A stretch of DNA of 64,000 bases from positions 1-64,000 of the IMG/VR virus record IMGVR_UViG_3300036886_000214. One strand, given 5' to 3'. The notes beneath the pieces are model-generated. The model ran no database searches and had not been told where the DNA came from. It was given only the letters and a program-made list of their open reading frames with translations. Positions within the stretch are counted from its first letter, which is position 1; each line of letters opens with the position of its first letter. Made by a program: the position numbers and the translations under genes. This DNA comes from a virus. Shown here in pieces: positions 14,436 to 23,209 of the stretch.

Positions 14436-14945
14436 TCAACACTGGTGGGAATCACATAAATTCTTACGTTCATTTCGTATCCTAATTAAAGCCTCTGCTC
14501 GATCAAAAGGGAAGAGTTTTCTTATCGACGCAATCACTTCTTCTTCGGTCGCCTGAGGCTGCTCAATCAGCAAAATATTTGGATCTGGAATGTAAGGAAA
14601 GTTAGCCCCAACGCAAACTTTATAGAACTCCTGGCCTGAGCGGGGAGGATATTTAGAATATTCAGTTCTCATTGTTAGAACGGCATATAAGCCGTTGAAT
14701 AGGGAGCGCGGGAATAAATCAGAAATCCCAAACTTCCATCCCTCGATAATAAAAACCTTATCATTTTCATTAGCCCAAAAATGATGAAAACCCCCGAACG
14801 AGAGAGCTAACTTCCCAAAAATATAAGTGAGAATATAAAGCTGGTCTTCAGGTTCATAGGTATGAAACCGCTTTTCCTCAAAATATATCTTTGATAATGG
14901 TAACTCACTCAATTCTGGTAATTTGTGGTGGTACGGATGATCCAT
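14436..14945 (-). CDS. Replication-operon second protein (lambda P-like position)
   Basis: 169 residues from the ATG at 14945, placed 8 bases after GAGG. It overlaps the end of the initiator gene by 41 bases, as O and P often do. No Walker motif, so it is not a DnaC-type ATPase. By position it may be a helicase loader like lambda P or another replication accessory factor. The sequence itself is not recognised. Confidence 0.55.
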   Translation of the reverse strand: MDHPYHHKLPELSELPLSKIYFEEKRFHTYEPEDQLYILTYIFGKLALSFGGFHHFWANENDKVFIIEGWKFGISDLFPRSLFNGLYAVLTMRTEYSKYPPRSGQEFYKVCVGANFPYIPDPNILLIEQPQATEEEVIASIRKLFPFDRAEALIRIRNERKNLCDSHQC

Positions 14946-15981
14946 TTTCAATTCCTCTGTTTGTTAACTCAATTTTAGCTTTTTTTAACTCATCTTGTTC
15001 TTTCCAACGCTTTAAGAGCTCATCGTTACCCGACATTGCCACAGCAAGGGCGCTAGAAGCTCGCTCAGCGGGAGATCTATTCCCAGATGGCCTTGCGATA
15101 GGGGGGTTGTCTGAATGCCCCATAAAACGCTCTATATTCGGTGCATTACGAAAGATGAGCGCAATGGAGTCATAAAGCGTTCCCCTCTCGTTGTCACCCA
15201 TGTTCCAAGGAGTTCTACTGCACCCCAGAATCGCCTTGTTTAAATCAACTATCGTCCACCCATGTTTGAGAGCACGCTTGATGTAGCCGCTCCTATTGGC
15301 ATCCAATTTCGCATTAGGGTGGTTCATGGTCTTTTTCCAGAATTGGAAAACCTTTTCTACAAAGATGGGGTCGTCAGCCTTCAGCTTTTTTCTTTTAGGT
15401 GGCTTACTCAACTCTACATATATATCTCCGGAGGAGATAGTCTGTGTAGTAGTCTCTGTATATATACGTTCTGGTGTTATTGGCTCTACGTTCTGGTGTG
15501 AGAGGCTCTCACGTTCTGATGTGACAGGGTGGGTTGGAAACGTCGATATCTCTTTGATTTTACTAGGAATCGGCTCTAAAAACAGAACGTTACTTAGTAC
15601 AAGACCGTCGCTATTGATAATTCTGAATTCCATTGTAATTAAACCCAGCTTTACGAGCCTATGAATCGACTCAGAAGCCTGTCGTTTACTTATTCCAAAT
15701 TTGTTAGCTAATGAACTATAGTTTCTTTGTAATTTATCTGACCAAAACTTTTTCTTGTATGAAACAATTTCGCCAGTAGTTTCATCTCTAACCTCGCTCA
15801 AGCGATACCAGTAAATAATATCGGCCAAAATAACAATGCTTAGAAAGTCTACTTTCCCATTTGGAAACTTGATATTTTTATACCACGCATCAGGGACAAT
15901 ATTTCCAGTGAAACGCATTTCTGAGATTTGACGAACTGTGCTAGTTACATCACTTTCAACTGATAACATAAAATACTCCAT
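14905..15981 (-). CDS. Phage replication initiator, lambda O/DnaD-like
   Basis: 358 residues. Residues about 30-150 form a winged-helix block (ADIIYWYRLSEVRDETTGEI, LANKFGISKRQASESIHRLV, LGLITMEF) typical of phage replisome organisers. A later domain (about 205-290) has the spacing of a DnaD-like region (FWKKTMNHPNAKLDANRSGY). These proteins bind the phage origin and recruit helicase. It is divergent from the small RNA at 16048. Confidence 0.75.
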   Translation of the reverse strand: MEYFMLSVESDVTSTVRQISEMRFTGNIVPDAWYKNIKFPNGKVDFLSIVILADIIYWYRLSEVRDETTGEIVSYKKKFWSDKLQRNYSSLANKFGISKRQASESIHRLVKLGLITMEFRIINSDGLVLSNVLFLEPIPSKIKEISTFPTHPVTSERESLSHQNVEPITPERIYTETTTQTISSGDIYVELSKPPKRKKLKADDPIFVEKVFQFWKKTMNHPNAKLDANRSGYIKRALKHGWTIVDLNKAILGCSRTPWNMGDNERGTLYDSIALIFRNAPNIERFMGHSDNPPIARPSGNRSPAERASSALAVAMSGNDELLKRWKEQDELKKAKIELTNRGIENGSSVPPQITRIE

Positions 15982-16013
15982 ATATAAAATAAATTAAAAA
16001 AACTGCTGGTGGG

Positions 16014-16041
16014 TTGACAAGGAAGGCAACTATGGTAAAAT
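16014..16041 (+). promoter_or_regulatory. Sigma70 promoter of orphan small RNA
   Basis: TTGACA (16014-16019), 16-base spacer, TAAAAT (16036-16041). It points away from the replication gene and toward a short non-coding unit with its own terminator. Confidence 0.75.
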
Positions 16042-16047
16042 GGCTAT

Positions 16048-16185
16048 GCATACGAAAAAGCCTCTGTTTGAGTAAGCATCAAGTAGTAGGTAAGTACCGT
16101 ATTCATTTGATGAATCACCTTTGAATCTATCGCAGGGTCTAAAGGAATAAAAAGGCCGTTTTCTAATCAAATTCGGCCTTTTTTG
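16048..16185 (+). ncRNA. Putative regulatory small RNA (about 137 nt)
   Basis: Bounded by a near-consensus promoter and an intrinsic terminator, with no convincing ORF between. Internal hairpins: GGTAAGTACC near 16091 and ATTCATTTGATGAAT near 16110. The start coordinate is inferred from the -10 box. It lies between the replication operon and the recombination operon, so a role in replication timing or immunity is possible. Confidence 0.65.
16149..16185 (+). terminator. Rho-independent terminator of small RNA
   Basis: Stem AAAAAGGCCG/CGGCCTTTTT with a 15-base loop, ending in six T residues. Confidence 0.85.
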
Positions 16186-16306
16186 CATTTGGAAATCCTT
16201 TTCCCGACAATCCCTCGTCATCCTTAACGAGAAAAAGAATAATATCACAAAGATTGTAGATCCCCATAGCCTGAGTTCTTGTAAGCCAAAAGCGTTATTG
16301 TGTTAT

Positions 16307-16585
16307 TTAGGTTTCTAAGAAAACATCATCGTCCAGGAACCTCTGCCAATCGTCAGTAAGAATACCAACAACCAGGCTTTCAATCATTTCACCCATCAAA
16401 AAGCAAAGATGGTTTTCAAATTGATTGCAAAACCATTTTCGGTCTTCAAAGTCATTCAGGTTTAACCCGGAATCAAGGAGGATATAAATATAAAAAAACT
16501 TACAATGCTTTTTAATGCTTGATTGCAAATCCTTACATATTTTTAGGTAAATTTCTTCCGAGTGTTGTTCGTTAATCATTTTCAA
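16307..16585 (-). CDS. Small hypothetical protein
   Basis: 92 residues on the minus strand, helical, aromatic-rich, acidic C-terminus. It lies between the small RNA and the recombination operon. No family recognised. Confidence 0.55.
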   Translation of the reverse strand: MKMINEQHSEEIYLKICKDLQSSIKKHCKFFYIYILLDSGLNLNDFEDRKWFCNQFENHLCFLMGEMIESLVVGILTDDWQRFLDDDVFLET

Positions 16586-16591
16586 TCATCC

Positions 16592-16620
16592 TTGACTTAA
16601 AAAATGTAATCGATTAGAGT
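16592..16620 (+). promoter_or_regulatory. Probable promoter of recombination operon
   Basis: TTGACT (16592-16597), 17-base spacer, TAGAGT (16615-16620). Weaker match than other promoters here but well placed 71 bases before the exonuclease start. Confidence 0.45.
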
Positions 16621-16690
16621 ATACAGGCTAGTTAGTTATTAAATCTAGCCGTGAATCAAGGATTGATTCTCGTAATCACAAAGGACGTGT

Positions 16691-17575
16691 ATGTTAAACG
16701 AAGAGCAAAAAAAGCTAAGGCGTTCGGGTCTTGGCGGTTCAGATATCTCCACTCTCTTAGGGTTAAACCCTTATTCAAACCGGTTACAACTTTATCTCGA
16801 AAAGGTTGAAGGCTTAGAAATTGATTTGTCTGACAACGAAGCAATCGTTTGGGGAAATCTTTTAGAAGAGGCCATTGCTAATCGATATTCTGAAGTAACT
16901 GGTAAAGAGGTTTATAGTTCTAAAACAATCATTCATCCAAAATACCATTATTTTCTAGCAAACCCAGATGGGTTAATCCGAAATGAAAAGCGCGGTCTAG
17001 AAATTAAAAACGTTGGTATTAGAAACTCCCATCTATGGGGTGAATCAGGCTCTCAAACAATCCCTGAATATTATTACACCCAAGTTATGCATTACCTTTT
17101 TGTGATGGATTATGACTATTGGGATGTCGCTGTTTTAATTGGCGGCCAAGAATTAAGGATTTATACATTTGAAAGAGATAGGGAATTCGATCGGATAATC
17201 ATCGATGCTGGAACCCAATTCTGGAAAGAACACGTTGAGCCCAAAGTTCCACCCGATGCGGATTGGAATGCACCAAACTCTAAATCTATACTGAAGAATC
17301 TGTACGGAAAAACAGACGGAGAGGAAATTGATTTAGGTGATGAATTAGTTAAATGGCGCGATGTCTGGTTAGAAGCAAAAGAAATTTTAAAAAAATATCA
17401 TCAGGTGAGTGATGGGGCACAATCACATATATTAGCCAGCATGAGGAATTCTACGCTGGGAAAATTTTCAGACGGCTCTTCTTTCGTAAGAAAAGTCGTG
17501 AAGGTAAAGGAATACACAGTAGCGGCGTCTGAATATATCAACTTTAGTTTTAAGAAAGGAAGCACCAATGAATGA
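16691..17575 (+). CDS. YqaJ-type viral recombinase/exonuclease
   Basis: 294 residues. GLGGSDISTLLGLNPYSNR (about 13-31) is the classic YqaJ opening. NPDG (91-94) and LEIK (103-106) supply the D...ExK of the PD-(D/E)XK nuclease core; Tyr and Gln residues near 127-132 (YYYTQVMHYL) complete the family pattern. It digests 5' ends of double-stranded DNA to feed the annealing protein encoded next, overlapped by 8 bases. Confidence 0.88.
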   Translation: MLNEEQKKLRRSGLGGSDISTLLGLNPYSNRLQLYLEKVEGLEIDLSDNEAIVWGNLLEEAIANRYSEVTGKEVYSSKTIIHPKYHYFLANPDGLIRNEKRGLEIKNVGIRNSHLWGESGSQTIPEYYYTQVMHYLFVMDYDYWDVAVLIGGQELRIYTFERDREFDRIIIDAGTQFWKEHVEPKVPPDADWNAPNSKSILKNLYGKTDGEEIDLGDELVKWRDVWLEAKEILKKYHQVSDGAQSHILASMRNSTLGKFSDGSSFVRKVVKVKEYTVAASEYINFSFKKGSTNE

Positions 17576-18470
17576 AATGATTTCCATGGAACGGAAAGAA
17601 TTGCATGGCTTTATGGATTTTAGCAATCTAGAAAGAGCCATGCAATGCGCTAATATTTTGGCAGAATCAGATTTGGTTCCTGTAAAATATAAAAAGAAAG
17701 CCAATGATATTTTGGTTGCTATTCAAATGGGTAAGGAGCTGGGCCTTCAACCATTGCAATCTCTTAGAGAAATTAATGTGGTTAATGGAAAGCCATCCCT
17801 AGAAGCCGAGGCAATGTTAGCCCTCGTTAAATGCTCGCCTCAATATGAATATTGCCATGAGGCATTCAATCAAGAAACTGAAACAGCCTCGTGTACAATT
17901 AAAAGAAAAAACGAACCAGAATATATAGTTCTATTTTCTATGGCAGATGCTAAGAAAGCGGGACTGGCAAATAAGGCTGGCACATGGCAAACGCATCCCA
18001 AAAGAATGCTTATGCATCGAGCGCGTTCGTTTGCATTAAGAGATAAATTTCCGGATGTTATTCGTGGGTTATGCCTCCCAGAAGAAGCAAAAGAATCACC
18101 GCCAGAAAGGGACATAACGCCACAGTTTATTGCACAAGGATATGGTCATCCCATTAGCTTGGGCACGGGTGATGTTATTAAGGGAAAGTTAACACAATCA
18201 AGAATGCATACAGCTAATTCGGATATAAATGTCCTTATACTTCCAGGCAATGAACTTCCCACCGAAGATTGCCCCTCTCAAAATATTGAAACCAATGAAT
18301 CTGTAAGCTCAGACACCCTCGAAGAACTAGAATTGCTTACAACGAACCTGCAAGTAACTGACGAAGAGAAGGGCAAATGGCTTACAAAAGCAAAAGTCTC
18401 TGACTTAAGCCAATTGTCAGAAACCCAGGCAAACTTATTAATAGAAATGTTACTAAAAAGGATGGCTTAA
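17568..18470 (+). CDS. RecT-like single-strand annealing protein
   Basis: 300 residues. AIQMGKELGLQPLQSLREIN and VVNGKPSLEAEAMLALV, then RARSFALRDKFPDVIRGL, are characteristic of a RecT-like phage recombinase family. The C-terminal third is variable and acidic. Placed between a YqaJ exonuclease and an SSB-like protein, it forms a complete exonuclease/annealase/SSB recombination set. Confidence 0.8.
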   Translation: MNEMISMERKELHGFMDFSNLERAMQCANILAESDLVPVKYKKKANDILVAIQMGKELGLQPLQSLREINVVNGKPSLEAEAMLALVKCSPQYEYCHEAFNQETETASCTIKRKNEPEYIVLFSMADAKKAGLANKAGTWQTHPKRMLMHRARSFALRDKFPDVIRGLCLPEEAKESPPERDITPQFIAQGYGHPISLGTGDVIKGKLTQSRMHTANSDINVLILPGNELPTEDCPSQNIETNESVSSDTLEELELLTTNLQVTDEEKGKWLTKAKVSDLSQLSETQANLLIEMLLKRMA

Positions 18471-18471
18471 T

Positions 18472-18939
18472 ATGTTAGTAATGGATTACATTCCCGAAGA
18501 TGAGCTAGAAGTAAAGGTAACCCTTTTAAAACCAGGGCAAGCCGAATTTATTATCAAAGGCTTTCAGGACAAAGACCAACATCAATCTCCCATGGTCAAT
18601 AAAAAGGGTGAGAAAATGGTTAAGCTAGAGCTGATAGTGACTGATTCTCAGCAACAAAAAAGCATGGTTTACGATTATATAACTCAGTCCACTCAATGGA
18701 AACTCAAATCCCTCTCTGAGTCTATTGGGTGGCCGGAGTTATATTCTAAAGACAGTTCTGGAAAAATATCTTTTGACCCAAGCAAAGTCATCGGGATGAA
18801 TGGAGATTGCACTATCAAATTAAGCGCCAGTCCTGGATATAAAGATAAAACCGTTATTGATAAATATTTGAAGGCATCAAGCCCGAGAATGAATAGACAT
18901 CTTTTTCCAGATGATGGAAGTGATGACTTACCATTCTAA
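18472..18939 (+). CDS. Single-stranded DNA-binding protein (DUF669-like) with SSB tail
   Basis: 155 residues. A beta-rich body (about 10-125) in the style of phage DUF669/OB-fold ssDNA-binding proteins, then an acidic end finishing in DDLPF. That ending mimics the conserved acidic tip of SSB, which recruits host repair and replication proteins. Starts 1 base after the annealase stop; an alternative ATG lies at 18481. Overlaps the convergent nuclease gene by 4 bases. Confidence 0.75.
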   Translation: MLVMDYIPEDELEVKVTLLKPGQAEFIIKGFQDKDQHQSPMVNKKGEKMVKLELIVTDSQQQKSMVYDYITQSTQWKLKSLSESIGWPELYSKDSSGKISFDPSKVIGMNGDCTIKLSASPGYKDKTVIDKYLKASSPRMNRHLFPDDGSDDLPF

Positions 18940-19343
18940 AGAATGCGATGAACGGTTTCTCTTAAATACTCTCTGATATAATCAAAGGCTTCATGCCAGG
19001 TGTAAAAAGCCTGGCAGTCATATCCAGAATCCCGCATCTCGTCAAAGAAAATTACTTGATTTTCGGTAAGAACATTTCGCCCACACTTAAACTCAATCCA
19101 AGCACCAGCAAAAACGCGATTAGGTATAGCAACAAACACATCACTGACTCCACTTAACACTCCTTGTCTTTTTAGCGCTACGGCTTGTGAAATAGTTCTT
19201 TTTCCACCATTAGGTATATGAAAGCATCTTTTTCTAATCGTAGGATAACATGAAATGGCCTTAAAAAAAGCTTCTTGAATATCAGCTTCGCTTTCTTTGC
19301 GAATGCGTTTTTTGGCTGACTTTCTCGTGCGAAATTTGTGCAT
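18936..19343 (-). CDS. VRR-NUC domain nuclease
   Basis: 135 residues. HIPNGGKRT, LKRQGVLSGVSDVF and AWIEFKCGRNVLTENQ give the GVxDxx...ExK core of VRR-NUC nucleases (Asp near 68, Glu-Phe-Lys near 84-86). These are Holliday-junction or flap resolvase-like enzymes in phages. It is the last gene of the minus-strand late block and follows a fibre gene by 6 bases, so it may be expressed late for DNA processing before packaging. Confidence 0.85.
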   Translation of the reverse strand: MHKFRTRKSAKKRIRKESEADIQEAFFKAISCYPTIRKRCFHIPNGGKRTISQAVALKRQGVLSGVSDVFVAIPNRVFAGAWIEFKCGRNVLTENQVIFFDEMRDSGYDCQAFYTWHEAFDYIREYLRETVHRIL

Positions 19344-19349
19344 GTTAAA

Positions 19350-21002
19350 TTAAAGGCTAAATATAGCTACACAGACAATCGCATCTTGTCCACCACCCCC
19401 TGGGGCATTAGCGGATATGGTTGTTTCGGTAGTTGCTGGATTAGCATGAGAAACAATAACAAGACCTTGGGCTGTTCCTAAAACAACATAAGTAGCATTT
19501 GGCAATGGGTTTGTAAATAAAACTCTACTAACTCCTAAACCAACACGCACAACACTTCCTACATTATATTGACTTAAAATGACAGGATCACCAACTCCTC
19601 CGGTTGCATCATATCGTACCCAAGCTTTCGCAAGTCCTAAACCAGAAAATGAAAGATTTCCAGCCCCATCACTAATCATTGCTTGATTGGCTGCCGTAGC
19701 ATCAGCTAAAGGCAATGTCCAGGTTGTATTTCCAGCTAATGCACCCGCCTTTAACGCTACAAATTGTGTATTTCCAATATTATAAAATTTAGCCAAGTTT
19801 GCATTTTGAATGCCAAAGTTTTTTACTGATTGCGTTTCTCCGGTACCGTTAGGCTCAAAAAGAATTTGCCCATCAACATTTAAAGAACGAATTGTATTGG
19901 CAGGTACAGTTCCAGCTCCAATTTCAAGATTCTGAACGGTAATTGAAACAGCTCCGGTAATTGCATTTAAATCACTTATAATAACGCCTGAATTTTGAAT
20001 TGCACCACCCACCCCATTAAATCTTGCAATAGCCTTATCTGTACTGGGGCCGACAAAACTAACAACGTTGGCCCATCCAAGTTGTAATGCGCCATCTGTT
20101 TGTAAAACTTGACCCGCTGCACCATCCGCAATAGGTAGATTCCAAATGGTCCCTGTTACGCCCGCAGGAGATGTAAATCCAGCAAAGTTCGTATCTAATG
20201 GATTATAAAATCGTAAAACTTTTCCAGTCAATATATCAATATTAGAATTTGATTGAACTTCACCAGCACCATTGGGAGTAAAAATAATATTACCACCAGG
20301 GTTAGTAGTTGAAATAGTATTAGCTGCAATATGAATATTACCGATTGAAGCAGTATTAATGTTGACCAAATTTGGAGATAAAGCGATTACCGTATTGCCA
20401 GCAACACCGTCAGGATTGGTAACCAGTATGTTAATGCCCTGAACAATATTCCTTGTAGTCCATGCACCAGCCCCAGTTTTAACGAGATATCCCGGTGCTG
20501 CAACCGCAACAATTGCAGCCAAGTCAGCACCCAAATTAAACGTAAATGTTCCAACATTGACTATCGGCCCTCCTACTACAGTAATATCAGGAGAAAGAGA
20601 AATTGCATTTACTGAAGTCACTGCTGCAACCCCACCAGCAAATGGGACAGTTCTCCAGATGCCAAATACGAAGGTGTTATTTGTTAAATATAAATACCAA
20701 CTTGTTCCGGGATTAACGACGACTAAAACACCGCCAGTAAAATCAAGTACGGTAAATGCATTCGCTCCAATATTAGTAAAGAGCACATCTTGACCTGGAG
20801 AAACTTGTGTGGCATCAGGCAAGCTAACCGTTAGTCCTCCAACAGTCGCATTCACATCAATAATGCGTGCCATCACATTCGGGGAATCCTGAAAGGCTGT
20901 TGGCCAATTAAGAATAAGGTTTGCAAAAATGGTGTATTCTGCATATGATACTTCAGATGGTTGAACGGTTGAACCACCAAATATGTCTGTATATGAGGAC
21001 AT
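19350..21002 (-). CDS. Tail fibre-like protein
   Basis: 550 residues, low-complexity and rich in Gly, Ala, Asn, Val and Thr. It has a repeating strand pattern (GSGTFTFNLGADL-like units, AGQVLQTDGALQLGW, NQAMISDGAGNLSF) typical of trimeric fibres. The motif VTSVNAISLSPDITVVGGP recurs in variant form in the other fibre genes of this genome. It ends with a compact C-terminal domain. It overlaps the upstream ejection gene start by one base. The virion location is inferred. Confidence 0.7.
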   Translation of the reverse strand: MSSYTDIFGGSTVQPSEVSYAEYTIFANLILNWPTAFQDSPNVMARIIDVNATVGGLTVSLPDATQVSPGQDVLFTNIGANAFTVLDFTGGVLVVVNPGTSWYLYLTNNTFVFGIWRTVPFAGGVAAVTSVNAISLSPDITVVGGPIVNVGTFTFNLGADLAAIVAVAAPGYLVKTGAGAWTTRNIVQGINILVTNPDGVAGNTVIALSPNLVNINTASIGNIHIAANTISTTNPGGNIIFTPNGAGEVQSNSNIDILTGKVLRFYNPLDTNFAGFTSPAGVTGTIWNLPIADGAAGQVLQTDGALQLGWANVVSFVGPSTDKAIARFNGVGGAIQNSGVIISDLNAITGAVSITVQNLEIGAGTVPANTIRSLNVDGQILFEPNGTGETQSVKNFGIQNANLAKFYNIGNTQFVALKAGALAGNTTWTLPLADATAANQAMISDGAGNLSFSGLGLAKAWVRYDATGGVGDPVILSQYNVGSVVRVGLGVSRVLFTNPLPNATYVVLGTAQGLVIVSHANPATTETTISANAPGGGGQDAIVCVAIFSL

Positions 21003-23209
21003 TATTCTTTCTCCTTGGCCCTTTTGGCCTCTTGTTGTGCCGTAAATTTGATGGCATGTTGTTCCTTAACGCCCATTTTTATAAGTTTGTCTAAAATGGT
21101 TGAAGCTTGCTTTTCATTACCTTTTTGTCTTGCAAGAGCATATCTGCGCATTTCAGAAATGAAAGCAGGATTAGAGGCAAGCTTCGATGATAGATTAATG
21201 GTTGCCGCATGAGCGCCGGTGCCTAGAGCCGCAGCCCCAGGATTAGAAAATGTTAATAGCCCCAGAGCACCCAATGCAATTTTCTCAAGCTTTCCAATAT
21301 CAGCGGATGCAATGGCAGTTCCGCTAGTATTCAATAAATCTCTACCAGATTTCGAAAAGCTTTCTGAAATGGTTGCAATATCTTTAAGCTTTCCTACTTG
21401 TTCTTTTCCGAGCAGTTCAGTTAAGACCTCTAATTGCTTCTCGTTCTTGGTGGAAAAAATCTTGGCAAATTGACCGTGCTTTAAATCACCAGTTTCTAAT
21501 GTCCCCTGAATTGCCGAACCTAAAATTTCCCGAGCCTTTGCAGCCTTTAAATCATTAAATAATTGTTTTCCGTTTGGGGTTTCAGACGCAATTCTTCCAA
21601 TTTCCTGAATGCCTCGAACGGAATCCATTTGGGAAAAAGCTTCTCTTGGAGCTTGTCCATTAAGAAGGCTGTTTGCCATATCGCTTTTATAGATACCAAC
21701 ATCAATATCTTTCATGAATTTATTAGCACCACGCCATTTTTCAATAAATTCTTTGTTTCCAACACTTTCAATATCTTTATCTATGGCTTTAACTAATCCT
21801 TTAAGCCAGCCCTTAGCGCCAGTAACATTAGGGTCATGATTATAATCTTTCATTAAATTTGAGCGTAGTTTAATTAATCGGCTAACATGCTCGGGTGCTC
21901 TAAATCTAGATGCTTCTATTGACTGTCTGTTTAAATTAGAGGATCCGGGTCCAAGAGCGGCAAGCGTTCTTTCAATATCGGCTCTGGTTGCTAAATCCAT
22001 TCCTTCAGCAGCCGTATCTATAATACCCATCACATTTCTACCGGAAGTAGATAAATAGGGAGTATCGCCCAATTCTTTTGCGATATGATCCATTGCATTA
22101 GCAGTATGAGACGGAAAAACACTATCGCCCGGTCTTAATAATTGTTCTGCCTCAGTGTAAAGATTATTAGTTTGAACAGAAGCAGCTTGTCTTTCGCCCT
22201 TCAAATAATCCGCAAAATTATCCGATGCAGCTTTAGGGGTAACGCCAACCGAACCAAGCGATTCAACGCTCTGACGAACCTTGTTCATCATTTGCTCATT
22301 CGCTTCTTCGCCAATCTTCTTATAGGCTTGGCTAGTGAAAATGGATTTGTAAACATTGTTATGCAAAAAGTTGGCAACCGGATTGTTCATGCCTACATTG
22401 AATGGCAAATCAATCCCATATTTCTTTGCCGCTTCAAAAACCTTTGCGTCAGGTTTTGACAATGCAGATAAGGGTTTTGCAGCAGCCTTTATTCCCTGCT
22501 CTTTAATAGAATTCCAAAGATTCCCCTTAAGCTTTTGCTCAACAGCCGCTTTTCCGGCTTTTAAAGTAGAGCCTGCAACCTTCGGTCCCAATAATGCTTT
22601 CCCAAAATCTTCAGCGGTTCTAGCTAAACCACCCTGTTCTGTAACTGAAGGAGTCAGGTTAATAGTGCCAGAAGCAGCGGTAGCCATTCCAGCTTCTTTA
22701 GCAGCAAATTTTCCAAGGGCCTTAGCGCCGCCTTCAACCGCTTTTCCAGCACCAAGATAGGGAGGGGCGACAAATTGACCGGCACCATGTAAAAATTTTC
22801 CCGCAGTATCATATTCCCCTGGTTTTAATTCTTTTCCAGCAAGCTGATTGACAGCAGCAGGAAGCCTCTCGGATTCTGTAAATTTTGGTTCAATTTTTGT
22901 GCGTGTCTCAGGGTTTACTTTTAAATAATTCCCCTGTTGACCCGCTTTGTACATGGCTTGTCCTGCCATGTCTAAAAAGTTACCCGTTCCTTCGGCTAGG
23001 CCGTGCACGGCTTGTAGACCTCTTTCACCAAGGCTGAATTCTTTTTCTTCACCAGGCCCAATAAATTTCTTACCCATTTCCGATTGTTCTTCAATAGAAA
23101 CAGGCTTTTTTTGTCTAAGTGCAGCACGAATTTCATCCACATCGCTTTTAGGGCTTGGTTGAGTGCGAGAGGCCCTTAATGCTGCCCGAATTTCGTCGAC
23201 ATCATTCAT
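21002..23209 (-). CDS. Large internal virion/ejection protein
   Basis: 735 residues, mostly helical, Ala- and Lys-rich. The N-terminus repeats DVDEIRAALR twice (about residues 3-12 and 23-32). Internal hydrophobic Ala/Gly stretches near 650-685. Size, helicity and position after the tail-neck genes match podovirus DNA-ejection proteins such as P22 gp16/gp20, although sequence identity is not evident. Confidence 0.6.
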   Translation of the reverse strand: MNDVDEIRAALRASRTQPSPKSDVDEIRAALRQKKPVSIEEQSEMGKKFIGPGEEKEFSLGERGLQAVHGLAEGTGNFLDMAGQAMYKAGQQGNYLKVNPETRTKIEPKFTESERLPAAVNQLAGKELKPGEYDTAGKFLHGAGQFVAPPYLGAGKAVEGGAKALGKFAAKEAGMATAASGTINLTPSVTEQGGLARTAEDFGKALLGPKVAGSTLKAGKAAVEQKLKGNLWNSIKEQGIKAAAKPLSALSKPDAKVFEAAKKYGIDLPFNVGMNNPVANFLHNNVYKSIFTSQAYKKIGEEANEQMMNKVRQSVESLGSVGVTPKAASDNFADYLKGERQAASVQTNNLYTEAEQLLRPGDSVFPSHTANAMDHIAKELGDTPYLSTSGRNVMGIIDTAAEGMDLATRADIERTLAALGPGSSNLNRQSIEASRFRAPEHVSRLIKLRSNLMKDYNHDPNVTGAKGWLKGLVKAIDKDIESVGNKEFIEKWRGANKFMKDIDVGIYKSDMANSLLNGQAPREAFSQMDSVRGIQEIGRIASETPNGKQLFNDLKAAKAREILGSAIQGTLETGDLKHGQFAKIFSTKNEKQLEVLTELLGKEQVGKLKDIATISESFSKSGRDLLNTSGTAIASADIGKLEKIALGALGLLTFSNPGAAALGTGAHAATINLSSKLASNPAFISEMRRYALARQKGNEKQASTILDKLIKMGVKEQHAIKFTAQQEAKRAKEKE

